Assembly: GCA_018816865.1 (NCBI GenBank)
Contig: JAHIUW010000006.1
Coordinates: forward strand, 1 to 64,000
Direction: 5' to 3'
DNA: 64,000 nt
Source of the DNA: Pseudomonadota bacterium
GTDB lineage: Bacteria; Desulfobacterota; Desulfovibrionia; Desulfovibrionales; Desulfovibrionaceae
Under the pieces are notes generated by a model. It saw nothing but the letters and a program-made list of their open reading frames with translations, was not told the origin of the DNA and ran no database searches. The translations under genes and the position numbers were made by a program. Positions 1 to 9,213 of this stretch are shown piece after piece; position 1 is the stretch's first letter, and every line of letters starts with the position of its first letter.

Positions 1-18
1 CTTCTTCCTCGTGGTCAT
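1..18 (-). CDS. start of a gene running off the left edge
   Basis: On the minus strand an ATG at 16-18 opens a frame reading Met-Thr-Thr-Arg-Lys-Lys before the window ends. An AGGAG element lies 6 bases upstream of it, which is why I treat it as a real start. Only six codons are visible, so no function can be assigned. It would be transcribed in the same direction as leuB, from beyond the leuB stop. Confidence 0.45.
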
Positions 19-176
19 GACGTTCTCCTGTGTTGAGGTTCCGGTGAAGTTTTGCAACTCCAACCGTACCCCAGCCAAGGACGGCATGACCACTTTCACT
101 TTTGTGGCCAACTGTCAGGTGATAACCATCTCACTACACCCCACGACACATTCGTCCACGGCGACTTCCCTTCCAA

Positions 177-205
177 CTTATAATCCTATAATTTTCTTGG
201 TCGAA
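177..205 (-). promoter_or_regulatory. candidate promoter for the left-edge gene
   Basis: Read on the minus strand, TTCGAC (200-205) and TATAAG (177-182) are separated by 17 bases, a sigma-70-like arrangement with a good -10 and a poor -35. It lies between the leuB stop and the start at 18, leaving a leader of roughly 150 bases. The assignment rests on sequence pattern alone. Confidence 0.3.
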
Positions 206-268
206 AGGGAATAGTCAAATCCGTGGATAGATCGTCAGCCGTTCCATTATTCTATTCTGAGCAATCTG

Positions 269-1342
269 CTAAATCATGCCCACCACCAGTTCACCCATCT
301 TGACGCAGCCCACCAGCTTGCAGCCTTGTTCCGCGATATCGCCGGTGCGCCAGCCCTGGTCCAGGACCTTGGACACGGCGGCCTCGATGGCCTCGGCCTC
401 GGCGGTGAGGTTGAAGGAATACCTGAGCATCATGGCCACGGAAAGGATGGTGGCCAAGGGATTGGCCTTGTCCTTCCCGGCGATGTCCGGGGCCGAGCCG
501 TGGATGGGTTCAAACAGGCCAGGGCCGTCCGCGCCGAGCGAGGCCGAGGGCAGCATGCCGATGGAGCCGGTGATGCAGCCTGCCTCGTCGGACAGGATGT
601 CGCCGAACAAGTTACCGGTGACGATGACGTCGAACTGCGAGGGGTTGCGCACCAGCTGCATGGCCGCGTTGTCCACGTACATGTGGGAGAGCTCCACGTC
701 CGGATAGTCGGCGTGCACGCGGATCACCACCTCGCGCCACAGGCGCGAGACATCCAGCACATTGGCCTTGTCCACGGAGCACAGGCGCTTGCCGCGCTTA
801 CGTGCGGCCTCGAAGGCAACCCGGGCGATGCGCTCCACCTCATGTTCGTAGTAGACCATGGTATTGAAACCCATCTTCTCACCGTCCTGCTCCACGATCC
901 CCTTGGGCTCGCCAAAGTAGATGCCGCCGGTCAACTCGCGGATGACCATCACATCCAGGCCGTCCTGCACCAGATCCGGGCGCAGGAAACAGGCGTTCTT
1001 GAGCTGCGGGAACAGCTTGGCCGGGCGCAGGTTGGCGAACAGGCCCAGCTCCTTGCGGATAGCCAAGAGCCCACGCTCGGGGCGGATGGCGGGGTCGATG
1101 GTGTCCCATTTGGGCCCACCCACAGCGCCCAGCAACACCGCGTCAGCGGCCTTGCAGGCGTCGATGGTCTCCTGGGGCAGGGGCACGCCGTCGGCGTCGA
1201 TGGCCACGCCGCCGATGCGCGCACTGCTCGCGATCAGGGTATGGCCGAATTTCTCGGCCACGACCTCAAGCACGTTGCCTGCCTGTTCCATGATCTCGGG
1301 GCCGATGCCATCGCCGGGTAGAAAACAGATCTTGAGTTCCAT
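269..1342 (-). CDS. leuB: 3-isopropylmalate dehydrogenase
   Basis: LeuB oxidatively decarboxylates (2R,3S)-3-isopropylmalate with NAD to 2-oxoisocaproate, the third step specific to leucine synthesis, in the cytoplasm. The 357-residue product has the family length, begins with the PGDGIGPE motif and contains the C-terminal [17 protein letters not shown] and [14 protein letters not shown] signatures of this dehydrogenase family. I start at the ATG at 1340-1342, preceded by an AAGGGAG ribosome site, rather than at an upstream in-frame start that would add an unconserved stretch. leuD ends 13 bases upstream, so it is the last gene of the leuACDB operon. The symbol could be confused only with isocitrate or tartrate dehydrogenases, which the neighbours make unlikely. 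Confidence 0.96.
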   Translation of the reverse strand: MELKICFLPGDGIGPEIMEQAGNVLEVVAEKFGHTLIASSARIGGVAIDADGVPLPQETIDACKAADAVLLGAVGGPKWDTIDPAIRPERGLLAIRKELGLFANLRPAKLFPQLKNACFLRPDLVQDGLDVMVIRELTGGIYFGEPKGIVEQDGEKMGFNTMVYYEHEVERIARVAFEAARKRGKRLCSVDKANVLDVSRLWREVVIRVHADYPDVELSHMYVDNAAMQLVRNPSQFDVIVTGNLFGDILSDEAGCITGSIGMLPSASLGADGPGLFEPIHGSAPDIAGKDKANPLATILSVAMMLRYSFNLTAEAEAIEAAVSKVLDQGWRTGDIAEQGCKLVGCVKMGELVVGMI

Positions 1343-1355
1343 AAGTATGTCTCCC

Positions 1356-1856
1356 TTACGCCGACTGAGCCAGACGGTTTTTGACGTAGCCCACAAGACC
1401 GCCTGCGTTCAGGATCTCGTTCATGAAGGCGGGTACAGGCTGGCAGGTCACTTCCACGCCCGTGGTCAGATTGCGCACCAAACCGGTTCCAGGATCGGCC
1501 TCGACCTGATCCCCGTCGGAGAACTTGGCGTAGTCGTCGCCCACTTCCAGAAGGATGAGGCCCATGTTGAAACCGTTGCGGTAGAAGATGCGCGCAAAGC
1601 TATGGGCCACCACCACGGGCATACCCGCGCCCTTGATGGCGATGGGGGCGTGCTCACGCGAGGAGCCGCAGCCGAAGTTGGGCCCGGCGACCATGATGTC
1701 GCCCTGGGAGACGCGCTTGACCCAGCCTTCCTCCTGGCCCGCCATGCAGTTGGCGCCCAGTTCCGCTTCATCGGTGGTGACCAGGAACCGGGCCGGGATG
1801 ATGGCGTCGGTATCGATGTTGGTGCCCACCACGTGGGCCTTGCCTGAATATTTCAT
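1356..1856 (-). CDS. leuD: 3-isopropylmalate dehydratase small subunit
   Basis: LeuD is the small subunit that, with LeuC, isomerises 2-isopropylmalate to 3-isopropylmalate. At 166 residues it is the short form typical of the archaeal/HACN-type enzymes, matching the short LeuC encoded upstream. The conserved [12 protein letters not shown] and [11 protein letters not shown] segments, the latter forming the substrate lid, are visible. Two ATGs lie close together (1862 and 1856). I prefer 1856 because GGAG then sits about 9 bases upstream, whereas it is only 3 bases from 1862. A 220-base gap to leuC holds an intergenic repeat. Confidence 0.95.
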   Translation of the reverse strand: MKYSGKAHVVGTNIDTDAIIPARFLVTTDEAELGANCMAGQEEGWVKRVSQGDIMVAGPNFGCGSSREHAPIAIKGAGMPVVVAHSFARIFYRNGFNMGLILLEVGDDYAKFSDGDQVEADPGTGLVRNLTTGVEVTCQPVPAFMNEILNAGGLVGYVKNRLAQSA

Positions 1857-1934
1857 AATCATATTCTCCGTACTTTCTGAACTTGAGGAAGTCTTCTTCC
1901 CACAGGCCGGTCAAAAATTTTGAAGACCGGGCAT

Positions 1935-2075
1935 GAGGGCTGTGCGAGGCCGAAGTCCTGATGTCGTTGGCGAGTCTTCGAGCCTTACACCCGCAGGGAG
2001 CATTGCTGTATTCCAAATACATGAGGGTTTGCATTCACCGCAACAACGCCGCCATGGGAAGATTTTCATAGGCCG
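1935..2075. repeat. intergenic structured repeat, copy A (leuC-leuD gap)
   Basis: The gap between leuC and leuD contains a core hairpin, GTATTCCAAATAC at 2008-2020, followed by CAACAACGCCGCC near 2041. The same architecture recurs near 33435, 38490 and 56535. The arrangement is a GTAT/ATAC palindrome, then a purine-rich arm, then a GCAAC/GCCGC block. This copy is the most diverged together with the 33.4-kb copy. It sits inside an operon, so it would be transcribed as part of the leu mRNA. Confidence 0.55.
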
Positions 2076-2076
2076 C

Positions 2077-3336
2077 CTAAAGGTCCTTGGGATGAGTGAT
2101 GATCCCGGTGACGGCAGAAGCCGCTGCCACCGCGGGGTTGGCCAAATAGACCTCGGCATCCAGGCTGCCCATGCGGCCCTTGAAGTTGCGGTTGGTGGTG
2201 GCCAGAGCTCGCTCACCGCCCGCCAGGATGCCCATATGGCCGCCCAGGCAGGGTCCGCAGGTCGGGGGTCCAATCACGGCCCCGGCGTCCATGAAGATCG
2301 CGAACAGGCCCTCGTCCATGCTTTGGCGCCAGATTCTGGGGGTCGCGGGCAGCACGATGCAGCGCACACCCGAGGACACCTTGCGGCCCTTCAGGATGGC
2401 TGCGGCCTCGCGCATGTCCTCGATGCGACCATTGGTGCAGGAACCGATCACGACCTGATGGATCTCGACATCGCGCACCTCGGACACGGGGTGCACGTTG
2501 TCGGGCAGGTGCGGGCAGGCGATCTGCGGCTCCATGCCCGTGACGTCGATCTGCACCACGCGCTCATAGCTCGCGCCCGGATCGGCGGACAACAGCTCGT
2601 CGCCCGTGCGCCCGGCCGCCCGGGTGTATTCCAGGGTCTTGGCGTCCGCGGCGAACAGGCCGACCTTGCCACCGGCCTCAATGGCCATGTTGGCCATGGT
2701 CATGCGCCCCTCGATGGTCAGCGCGTCCACCGCGCTGCCGCCGAATTCCAGGGCCTTGTACAAGGCTCCGGCCACGCCGATCTTGCCGATGAGGTTCAGG
2801 ATGTAATCCTTGCCCCCGACATGCGCGTCCGGGGTGCCGTTGATCTCCACGCGGATGGTGGGCGGCACCTTGAACCAGGTCTCACCAAGGGCCATAGCCC
2901 CGGCAATGTCCGTGGAGCCCATGCCCGTGGCAAACGCGCCCAGGCCACCGTAGGTACAGGTGTGGCTGTCCGCACCGACCACGATGTCGCCAGGGCCCAC
3001 AAGCCCCAGTTCAGGCAGCAGGGCATGCTCCACGCCCACGTTTCCGCCCTCGTAGTAGTGGGTAATGCCCTTTTCATGGGCAAACTCGCGCACCCCCTTG
3101 ACCTGCTCTGCGGAGTCGATGTCCTTGTTGGGCGTGAAATGGTCACAGACCAGGGCGACCTTGTCCTTGTCAAAGACATCGGCTGCGCCCATGGCCCTGA
3201 AGGACTTGATGGCCAGAGGGGCCGTGATGTCGTTGGCCAGCACCAGGGACACACGACAGCGGACGATCTGGCCCGCCTCGCGGACCGTGTCATCGCTGTG
3301 CCGCTGCAAGAGTTTCTGGGCTACAGTGCGGGGCAT
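2077..3336 (-). CDS. leuC: 3-isopropylmalate dehydratase large subunit
   Basis: LeuC carries the [4Fe-4S] cluster of isopropylmalate isomerase, an aconitase-family enzyme. The 419-residue length is that of the HACN-type (archaeal/deltaproteobacterial) LeuC rather than the roughly 466-residue enterobacterial form. Cluster ligands are visible in GSCTNGRIEDM and in TCGPCLGGHMG. The NVGVEHALLPE and GADSHTCTYGG segments are also family signatures. A GGAGGAAGC ribosome site precedes the ATG at 3334-3336. The gene overlaps the end of leuA by 16 bases, suggesting translational coupling. HACN-type proteins can include homoaconitase, but the leuA/leuB neighbours support leucine synthesis. Confidence 0.96.
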   Translation of the reverse strand: MPRTVAQKLLQRHSDDTVREAGQIVRCRVSLVLANDITAPLAIKSFRAMGAADVFDKDKVALVCDHFTPNKDIDSAEQVKGVREFAHEKGITHYYEGGNVGVEHALLPELGLVGPGDIVVGADSHTCTYGGLGAFATGMGSTDIAGAMALGETWFKVPPTIRVEINGTPDAHVGGKDYILNLIGKIGVAGALYKALEFGGSAVDALTIEGRMTMANMAIEAGGKVGLFAADAKTLEYTRAAGRTGDELLSADPGASYERVVQIDVTGMEPQIACPHLPDNVHPVSEVRDVEIHQVVIGSCTNGRIEDMREAAAILKGRKVSSGVRCIVLPATPRIWRQSMDEGLFAIFMDAGAVIGPPTCGPCLGGHMGILAGGERALATTNRNFKGRMGSLDAEVYLANPAVAAASAVTGIITHPKDL

Positions 3337-4856
3337 TTTGCTTCCTCCATGGATTTAGCGAGTCGATTCATTGCGTTCAAAAAGGCCTTGGCGCTGGCGA
3401 AGATGATGTCCGGGTCGGAGCCACGGCCCACGGCCGTGCGATCATGGGCACGGATCTTCACCGTCACTTCGCCCTGGGCATCGGTACCGCCAGTGATGGC
3501 GTTGACCAGATACTGTTCCAGCACGGGCCGTTGGCCGATGATTTCCGAGATGGTATTAAACACGGCATCCACAGGTCCCACGCCAAAGGTGGTCATCTTG
3601 CGTTCCTCACCATCCACCTCCATCACAACGGCCGCGGTGGGTGGGATGTCCATATTACCGGACTGGATGTGCAGATACTTCAAACGGTACTTGTCCGGGA
3701 TGCGAAAGACCTCTTCCAGGACAATGGCTTCAAGGTCCTCGTCGTAGATATTTTTCTTGATGTCCGCCAGCCTTTTCACTGCGGTAGCAACCAGATCGAT
3801 ATCCTCGTTGGAGAGCCGATAGCCCATGTCGGCCACCTTCTGGCCGATGGCGTGACGACCCGAATGCTTGCCGAGCACCATGTCGTTGCCGGCACGGCCC
3901 ACGCTTTCCGGGGTCATGATTTCGTAAGTCTGGCGATGCTTGAGCACCCCGTCCTGATGGATGCCGGACTCATGGGCAAAGGCGTTGTCCCCGGTGATGG
4001 CCTTGGTCGGCGGAATGGGCCTGCCAATAATTCGCGACAACAGACGATTGGCCGGATAGAGCTGCTCGGTCAGGATATTCGTCTCAAAGGGATAATGCAC
4101 GGGCCGGGTACGGATGTTCATCACCACCTCTTCCAGGGCCGCGTTGCCCGCGCGCTCACCGATGCCGGACAAGGTGACCTCGGCCTGGCGTGCCCCGGCG
4201 CGCAGGGCGGCCATGGTGCTGGCCACGGCCATGCCCAGATCATTGTGGCAATGGACGGAGAAGATGGCCTTGTCCTGGTTGGAGACATTCTTGATGAGGT
4301 AGGCGATCAGTTCCGCATATTCGTCGGGCTGGGCGTAGCCTACGGTGTCCGGAATGTTGACCACCCTGGCCCCGCAGTCGATGACCAGTTCGCAGACCTT
4401 GACCAGGAAATCCCAGTCCGAGCGCGAGGCGTCCTCGGCGGAAAACTCGACATTCTCCGTGTACTGCGCGGCATGGCGCACGGCGGCCTCGGCCATCTTC
4501 AGCACCTGGTCCGGCTCCTTGCCGAGCTTGTACTTCATGTGCAGCGGGCTGGTGGCGAGGAAGGTATGGATGCGCGGGTGCTTGGCATCCTTGACGGCGT
4601 TCCAGGCCCGGTCGATGTCCGAGGTCATGGCCCGGCACAGACCGGCGACCTGGGCATTTTCCACGGCCTCGGCAATGGCCCGCACGGCCTCGAAATCACC
4701 ATCGCTGGCAGCCGGGAACCCGGCCTCGATGATGTCCACACCCAGGGCGTCGAGCTGCCGCGCCAGACGCACCTTCTCGCGCAGGTTCATGGTGCAGCCG
4801 GGGGACTGTTCGCCGTCACGAAGGGTTGTATCAAAAATATACACGCGATCTGACAT
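3321..4856 (-). CDS. leuA: 2-isopropylmalate synthase
   Basis: LeuA condenses acetyl-CoA with 2-oxoisovalerate to begin leucine synthesis. The 511-residue protein starts with [13 protein letters not shown], the metal- and substrate-binding motif of the HMG-CoA-lyase-like TIM barrel. It has the [10 protein letters not shown] metal-binding segment and [11 protein letters not shown]-terminal regulatory (LeuA allosteric) domain from about residue 360 includes the region that normally senses leucine. I use the ATG at 4854-4856, which has AAGGAG 7 bases upstream, rather than a longer in-frame start. The 159-base gap to pssA holds an inverted repeat that may belong to a leader. Citramalate synthase is a less likely alternative. 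Confidence 0.96.
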   Translation of the reverse strand: MSDRVYIFDTTLRDGEQSPGCTMNLREKVRLARQLDALGVDIIEAGFPAASDGDFEAVRAIAEAVENAQVAGLCRAMTSDIDRAWNAVKDAKHPRIHTFLATSPLHMKYKLGKEPDQVLKMAEAAVRHAAQYTENVEFSAEDASRSDWDFLVKVCELVIDCGARVVNIPDTVGYAQPDEYAELIAYLIKNVSNQDKAIFSVHCHNDLGMAVASTMAALRAGARQAEVTLSGIGERAGNAALEEVVMNIRTRPVHYPFETNILTEQLYPANRLLSRIIGRPIPPTKAITGDNAFAHESGIHQDGVLKHRQTYEIMTPESVGRAGNDMVLGKHSGRHAIGQKVADMGYRLSNEDIDLVATAVKRLADIKKNIYDEDLEAIVLEEVFRIPDKYRLKYLHIQSGNMDIPPTAAVVMEVDGEERKMTTFGVGPVDAVFNTISEIIGQRPVLEQYLVNAITGGTDAQGEVTVKIRAHDRTAVGRGSDPDIIFASAKAFLNAMNRLAKSMEEAKCPAL

Positions 4857-4880
4857 GGGACTTCTCCTTGTCTGAATAGT

Positions 4881-4911
4881 GTCATCCGCACAAATAATCC
4901 TGCGGGGTGAC
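4881..4911 (-). promoter_or_regulatory. hairpin in the leuA leader
   Basis: About 25 bases upstream of leuA, GTCA-CCCCGCA and TGCGG-ATGAC form an imperfect stem in the minus-strand transcript. No run of U follows it and I see no leucine-rich leader peptide, so a classic attenuator is not shown. It may be an mRNA-processing or stabilising hairpin between pssA and the leu genes. Confidence 0.3.
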
Positions 4912-5015
4912 AATGGGAAATGCTGTTCTGAGGGTGTTTCGCCACATCGCTGAACGATGCGGGAAAGGTTGCCACGTGCCGGGGATGATCCCCATCCGCA
5001 CGGGACGGGGGAGCT

Positions 5016-5777
5016 CTACGTAATCTTCGGGGAAGCGTTACGCAGCGCGCCGGGGCGACGTAGCAATAGATAGTAGGTATAAATGGGACCAGAGAGCATG
5101 TAGCCAAAAAGAATCACGAATCCGAGGACCTTGGGCTGGGAAGCCACCATCACGAAGAGCAGAATCACGGTGACCATGCTGGAGAAGGGATGCGCCTTGA
5201 CGAATCCATACTCCTTGAAAGAGGCGTAGCGTACACGGCTGACCATGAGGAAGGAACAGAGATAGGCCAAGGCCAGCAAGCCCATGGGCTCATAGGGCAC
5301 CAGGGCCTGGGGCAGGAACGGTGCAAAGAGGACAAAAGCAGCCAGGATACAAGCCTGCGCCGGAATAGGCAGGCCAATGAAGAACTTCTTGGAGCTGGTG
5401 GAGGAAACCACGTTGAAGCGCGCCAGCCGGAGCGCCCCGCAGACCACGATCAGGAAAGAGGCCATCAGCCCCAGCCGCCCGAAGGCCTGCAGCTTCCAGA
5501 GATAGATCATGATCGCCGGCGTCACGCCGAAGGCCACCAGATCGGCCAGGGAGTCGAACTGCACGCCAAACTCGCTGGCGGTGCCTGTCAGGCGGGCAAC
5601 CTTGCCGTCCAGTCCATCGAACACCGCACTGACCAGAATCGCCATGGCGCAAGCTTCAAAGCTCCCTTCAATAGCCCACATGATACCCAGGAAGCCTGAG
5701 AGCAGGCTTGCCGTGGTCAGCAGGTTAGGGAGGATGTAGACTCCCTTATGTATGGGCCTTGGCTTTTCTTCAGTCAT
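5016..5777 (-). CDS. pssA: CDP-diacylglycerol--serine O-phosphatidyltransferase
   Basis: PssA is an integral membrane enzyme that makes phosphatidylserine from CDP-diacylglycerol and serine. The 253-residue protein contains the CDP-alcohol phosphotransferase signature, seen as DGLDGKVARLTG followed by FDSLADLVAFG (about residues 54-86). Several hydrophobic membrane segments follow. Its start lies 18 bases from the psd stop, so the two phospholipid genes are evidently co-transcribed. The product is the substrate of Psd. The sequence is of the gram-positive-like, multi-spanning PssA type rather than the PLD-like enterobacterial enzyme. Confidence 0.95.
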   Translation of the reverse strand: MTEEKPRPIHKGVYILPNLLTTASLLSGFLGIMWAIEGSFEACAMAILVSAVFDGLDGKVARLTGTASEFGVQFDSLADLVAFGVTPAIMIYLWKLQAFGRLGLMASFLIVVCGALRLARFNVVSSTSSKKFFIGLPIPAQACILAAFVLFAPFLPQALVPYEPMGLLALAYLCSFLMVSRVRYASFKEYGFVKAHPFSSMVTVILLFVMVASQPKVLGFVILFGYMLSGPIYTYYLLLRRPGALRNASPKIT

Positions 5778-5795
5778 GATCGTGTCGTGTTGATG

Positions 5796-6437
5796 TTAGG
5801 CTCTGCGGGCCAGGACGGTTTGTCCTGCAAAGACTTGTTCGCCTACGTGGACAGATACTTCATAGGCATCCGGAACGTAAAGGTCAACCCTGGAGCCAAA
5901 CTTGATGAGCCCGAACCGCTGGCCGCGCGCCAGCTGGTCGCCCTCTTCGGCCCAACACACGATGCGCCGGGCGATGAGTCCCGCAATCTGGACCACGGTC
6001 CAGTCGCCGCCCTCGATCCCGCGGATGGACATGGCCAGACGCTCATTGTCCTCGGAGGCCTTATCCAGCGAGGCATTGAGGAACTTGCCCGGGAAGTATT
6101 TGATGACCTCCACCTCGCCGTCCACGGGGCTGCGGTTCACATGCACGCTGAAGACGTTCATGAACACGCAGACCACCTTGCGGTTCTTGCCGGTAATGGG
6201 GTCCACGGCCATGCCAACCTTACAGACCTTGCCGTCCGCCGGACTGATGGCCATGCCCGGGCCCCTGGGGGCGACCCGCTCGGGATCGCGAAAGAAATGC
6301 ACCACGAAAAACGTGAGCACGAACATCACCGCCGTGCCCGTGGCACAGCCCAAAAAGGCCAGGCTCAAGGTCAACAGGGCGCACAAGGCGGCAAAAGGGG
6401 TCCCTTCGCGGGAGAATCCAAAGGACGGGCTTTTCAT
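5796..6437 (-). CDS. psd: phosphatidylserine decarboxylase proenzyme
   Basis: Psd decarboxylates phosphatidylserine to phosphatidylethanolamine, the main membrane lipid of most gram-negative bacteria. The 213-residue protein is of the short Psd class, with a hydrophobic N-terminus (about residues 15-45) and VNRSPVDGEVE in the middle. Near the end FGSRVDLY has the Gly-Ser at which the proenzyme is expected to cleave itself to form the pyruvoyl group. It lies between the HAD gene (18-base gap) and pssA (18-base gap), one transcription unit. Confidence 0.95.
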   Translation of the reverse strand: MKSPSFGFSREGTPFAALCALLTLSLAFLGCATGTAVMFVLTFFVVHFFRDPERVAPRGPGMAISPADGKVCKVGMAVDPITGKNRKVVCVFMNVFSVHVNRSPVDGEVEVIKYFPGKFLNASLDKASEDNERLAMSIRGIEGGDWTVVQIAGLIARRIVCWAEEGDQLARGQRFGLIKFGSRVDLYVPDAYEVSVHVGEQVFAGQTVLARRA

Positions 6438-6455
6438 GATCGTACTCCAACCCCG

Positions 6456-7088
6456 CTACAGCGGGCAGATATCGTTGATGCGGCGCGTAAAGTCCTCGCG
6501 GTCGATGTAGTGGATGGCCTTCATTCCCTGAGCCTCGGCCCGCCGGACATGCCCGCCGTGGTCGTCCACGAACAGAACCCGTTCGGGTGAAACACCCAGG
6601 GCCGCGGCGAAATCATCGAACAAGGCGGGTTCCTTCTTGGTCCTGCCCGTGCGGTGGCTGTTCCAGACCAGATCGAAGCGTCTGAAGATACCGTGCTCGG
6701 CATCCAGTTCTTCCAACCAGTTGGTCTGATCGCTCAGGATGGCCACCTTGTACCCGGCGGCCTTGAGCTTGTCCACACACTCGAACATCCAGGGCCGCAG
6801 AATGAACCTGGATAACAGCTCCTGACGCAGTTCGGCGTCGCTGCCCGTGAGTTCGGTTTGCGCCTTGAGCCGGGTCCAGAATTCCTGTTCGCTGATACGC
6901 CCCTCGGCATAACCACCGGCCCGTGCCAGATCCACGGCCGTCTCGGATAACAGGGTGTAGTCGATGCCCTGGGCCTCGGCCAGGACGCGGAAGCCATCGA
7001 AAAACCCCTCTTCCGCCAGGACTCCGCCAAAATCGAAGATCACGGCATCCACTTGGCGCATGCCGGAATCATTGCGTTTCTTTTCCAT
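6456..7088 (-). CDS. HAD-superfamily hydrolase
   Basis: A 210-residue cytoplasmic hydrolase of the haloacid dehalogenase superfamily. Motif I is FDFGGVL, with the nucleophile Asp near residue 16. Motif II is ILSDQTN, motif III is the Lys in GRTKKEPALFD, and motif IV is LFVDDHGGH. The FDFGGV form is common in epoxide-hydrolase-N/YihX-type sugar-phosphate or nucleotide phosphatases; the actual substrate cannot be read from sequence. I start at the ATG at 7086-7088 because upstream in-frame sequence is low-complexity and unconserved; 7061 is an alternative. It appears to be the first gene of the psd-pssA-leu operon. Confidence 0.85.
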   Translation of the reverse strand: MEKKRNDSGMRQVDAVIFDFGGVLAEEGFFDGFRVLAEAQGIDYTLLSETAVDLARAGGYAEGRISEQEFWTRLKAQTELTGSDAELRQELLSRFILRPWMFECVDKLKAAGYKVAILSDQTNWLEELDAEHGIFRRFDLVWNSHRTGRTKKEPALFDDFAAALGVSPERVLFVDDHGGHVRRAEAQGMKAIHYIDREDFTRRINDICPL

Positions 7089-7211
7089 GCCCCACCCTAC
7101 CCCGGCCCCGGCCCCACGTCCAGAGTCCAGGCATCTCACCCCTCGACCGAGGCGGTTCCGTCCCCGCGCCCAGCCCCCGGACTGACATCCACGTCCAAAG
7201 CCAACACCCGG

Positions 7212-7240
7212 TTGCCGTAGCCAAGCCACTGGGGTACAAT
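7212..7240 (+). promoter_or_regulatory. candidate sigma-70 promoter
   Basis: TTGCCG (7212-7217) and TACAAT (7235-7240) are separated by exactly 17 bases. The start codon of the membrane hydrolase gene is only 8 bases after the -10, so either the mRNA is nearly leaderless or translation starts a little later. Confidence 0.45.
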
Positions 7241-7247
7241 AACAACT

Positions 7248-8246
7248 ATGGACCCCGTCACCCACATCGTCTCAGGCGCGCTGGCGGGCCGCCTGCTGCA
7301 CACGCGCTTTGGCACGCGTCTGGCCTACGCCCTGTGCATCCTGGCGGCGTGGCTGCCGGACATCGACAATTTCGTGGGCCTGAATCCCGAACAATACCTG
7401 CTGCACCACCGGGGCATCACCCACTCCCTGCTGGGCATCGCTGTCCAGGCCCTGGCGCTGACCGGACTGTTCTGGATGTTGCACAAGGCCTTCACACCCG
7501 TGAAGACCTTTGTCGTCGCCCTCTCGCTGCTGGCCCTGCACCTCTGGCTGGACGTGGTCACCACCTACGGCACCCAACTCATGGCCCCGTTTTCGAAGGT
7601 TCGCTACGATTGGGGGGCCCTGTTCATTATCGACCCCATCCTGACCCTCACGGCCCTGGGGCTTCTCGTCTGGTCCCTGCGCTCCAAGGAATACGGCAGG
7701 CGCATCGCCACCCTGGGGCTGGCCCTGATGCTGGTCTACCCAGTGGCCGCCCACAGCATTCGCACAGTGGTTTGGGAATCCCTGCCCAAGATTCTGGCCG
7801 AACAAGGCATCCGGAGTGAATCCATCACGGTGAGCACGGACTTCTTGTCCCCCATTTTCTGGAAGATAATTCTTGAAGACGGGACACGCCTGCGCATCGG
7901 CTCCATCAGCGCCATCCCAACCCTGCACACCAACCTCGACCTTGCCGAGTTCACCCGGGCCGACCCGGAACTGCTGGCCAGGCTGGGACGAGAGATCTCG
8001 TTCTTCCAGACCTGGGCATGGTTCGCCAAATGGCCCACCATGAAGGAAACCCCCAGGCAAGACGGCGGGCGCGACATCGAGTTTCTGGATACCCGCTTCT
8101 ACAGCCACAGCCCCCTTGCCCGACGCTTTCTGAGCCGCGACCAGGTGCCCTTCACCCTGACGGCGCGGCTGGAGCCCGACGGCACCCTCGACGGATTCCT
8201 GTACAATCACCACGGCCAGATCATCGCCTACGCCGTGACCAACTAG
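7248..8246 (+). CDS. membrane-bound metal-dependent hydrolase (YdjM/DUF457-like)
   Basis: A 332-residue membrane protein beginning MDPVTHIVSGALAG, with the early His and the AAWLPDIDNF and HHRGITHSLLG motifs that mark the LexA-binding, inner-membrane metal-dependent hydrolase family (DUF457). These His/Asp residues are the presumed metal ligands. Roughly four hydrophobic segments occupy residues 1-180; the C-terminal half is a soluble, less conserved domain. Substrate unknown. The next gene starts 6 bases after the stop, so it is probably co-transcribed with the EamA transporter. Confidence 0.8.
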   Translation: MDPVTHIVSGALAGRLLHTRFGTRLAYALCILAAWLPDIDNFVGLNPEQYLLHHRGITHSLLGIAVQALALTGLFWMLHKAFTPVKTFVVALSLLALHLWLDVVTTYGTQLMAPFSKVRYDWGALFIIDPILTLTALGLLVWSLRSKEYGRRIATLGLALMLVYPVAAHSIRTVVWESLPKILAEQGIRSESITVSTDFLSPIFWKIILEDGTRLRIGSISAIPTLHTNLDLAEFTRADPELLARLGREISFFQTWAWFAKWPTMKETPRQDGGRDIEFLDTRFYSHSPLARRFLSRDQVPFTLTARLEPDGTLDGFLYNHHGQIIAYAVTN

Positions 8247-8252
8247 GCCGCC

Positions 8253-9125
8253 ATGCTTTGGTTCAGTCTCTCGTTTCTAACAGCAGCCCTCTCGGCCACC
8301 GAAGCGGCCTATCTCAAACGTACATTTCGCGGCCTGAACCCGTTCGAGGCGGCACTCTTGCCTTCGGTGTTCTCCATCCCGCTCTTCGCGGTGCTGCTGC
8401 TATTCCTAGACTCCCCGGTTCTGGATCCGAACTACTGGCCGACCTTCGCCCTACTGCTGCCCATCAACATCACAGGATCATTGTTTTATTTCCGAGGCAT
8501 CAACCTCTCGCCCCTGTCTCTGACCCTGCCCTACCTGGCCTTCACCCCGGCCTTTGCCCTGGGCACCGGGTATCTGATCCTCGGCGAGGTCCCCAACCTC
8601 TGGGGCTCATCCGGGGTGCTGCTCATCGTCCTGGGCAGCTACATCCTGAACCTGGAGTCCAAGCACTCCGGCGGTTGGCTGGCCCCCTTCAAGGTCATCA
8701 CCGCCGAGCCGGGGACCAGGGCCATGCTTGGCGCGGCTTTTGTCTTCGCCTTCAGCGCCGTGCTCGGCAAAAAAGGCATCATCGAATCCGACCCCCTGTT
8801 CTTCGCCTGCACCTTCTTCATCGCCCAAGGCCTGACCATGCTCATCGTCCTGCCGCTCATGGGCAAGGCCCGATTGTCCGCCCTCAAGGTCGCCCCCGGC
8901 AGGGGCCTGACCATGGGACTCTTGGTCTTCGTCCACATCCTCTGCCACTGCCTCGCCATGTCCCTGGTCAAGGCGGCATACATGATCGCCGTCAAACGCC
9001 TGAACGCCGTATTCGGGGTCCTGCTGGGAGGCCTGTGGCTGGGAGAGTCGGGTATGAACGCCAAACTGGCCGGGGCCTCACTGATGTTCGCCGGGGCCGC
9101 GGTGATCGGTCTTCTGGGGCAGTGA
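8253..9125 (+). CDS. EamA/DMT-family transporter
   Basis: A 290-residue inner-membrane protein with about ten hydrophobic segments in two repeats, the pattern of the drug/metabolite transporter EamA family. The second repeat holds the typical LGESG...LAGASLMFAGAAVI ending. These proteins export small metabolites, amino acids or drugs, and the substrate is not predictable here. It starts 6 bases after the preceding gene with only a weak ribosome site, consistent with translational coupling. No clear terminator is visible before the RND promoter. Confidence 0.85.
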   Translation: MLWFSLSFLTAALSATEAAYLKRTFRGLNPFEAALLPSVFSIPLFAVLLLFLDSPVLDPNYWPTFALLLPINITGSLFYFRGINLSPLSLTLPYLAFTPAFALGTGYLILGEVPNLWGSSGVLLIVLGSYILNLESKHSGGWLAPFKVITAEPGTRAMLGAAFVFAFSAVLGKKGIIESDPLFFACTFFIAQGLTMLIVLPLMGKARLSALKVAPGRGLTMGLLVFVHILCHCLAMSLVKAAYMIAVKRLNAVFGVLLGGLWLGESGMNAKLAGASLMFAGAAVIGLLGQ

Positions 9126-9166
9126 GCCCTCCTCCCGAAGAATAATTCAAACACCGTTTTATTCCC

Positions 9167-9195
9167 TTGACAGTCCCTCATTCAAGGCATAACTA
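9167..9195 (+). promoter_or_regulatory. candidate promoter for the RND efflux operon
   Basis: A perfect TTGACA lies at 9167-9172. With 17-base spacing the -10 is TAACTA (9190-9195), which is weak. The transcript would start just before the inverted repeats at 9214-9250, so a repressor bound there could block it. Confidence 0.4.
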
Positions 9196-9213
9196 CTCCA
9201 AACAAAAGATAGC

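Noticed and set aside
326-1321. Long open frame opposite leuB
   Set aside because: It is the antisense shadow of leuB in high-GC DNA. It has no ribosome site or recognisable domain, and leuB is certain. Similar frames opposite leuC, leuA, psd, the RND pump, aspA, mqnC and gcvPA were discarded for the same reason.
4881-4911. T-box or leucine attenuator for leuA
   Set aside because: I found no leucine-rich leader peptide, T-box sequence or T-run after the hairpin; it is reported only as a hairpin.
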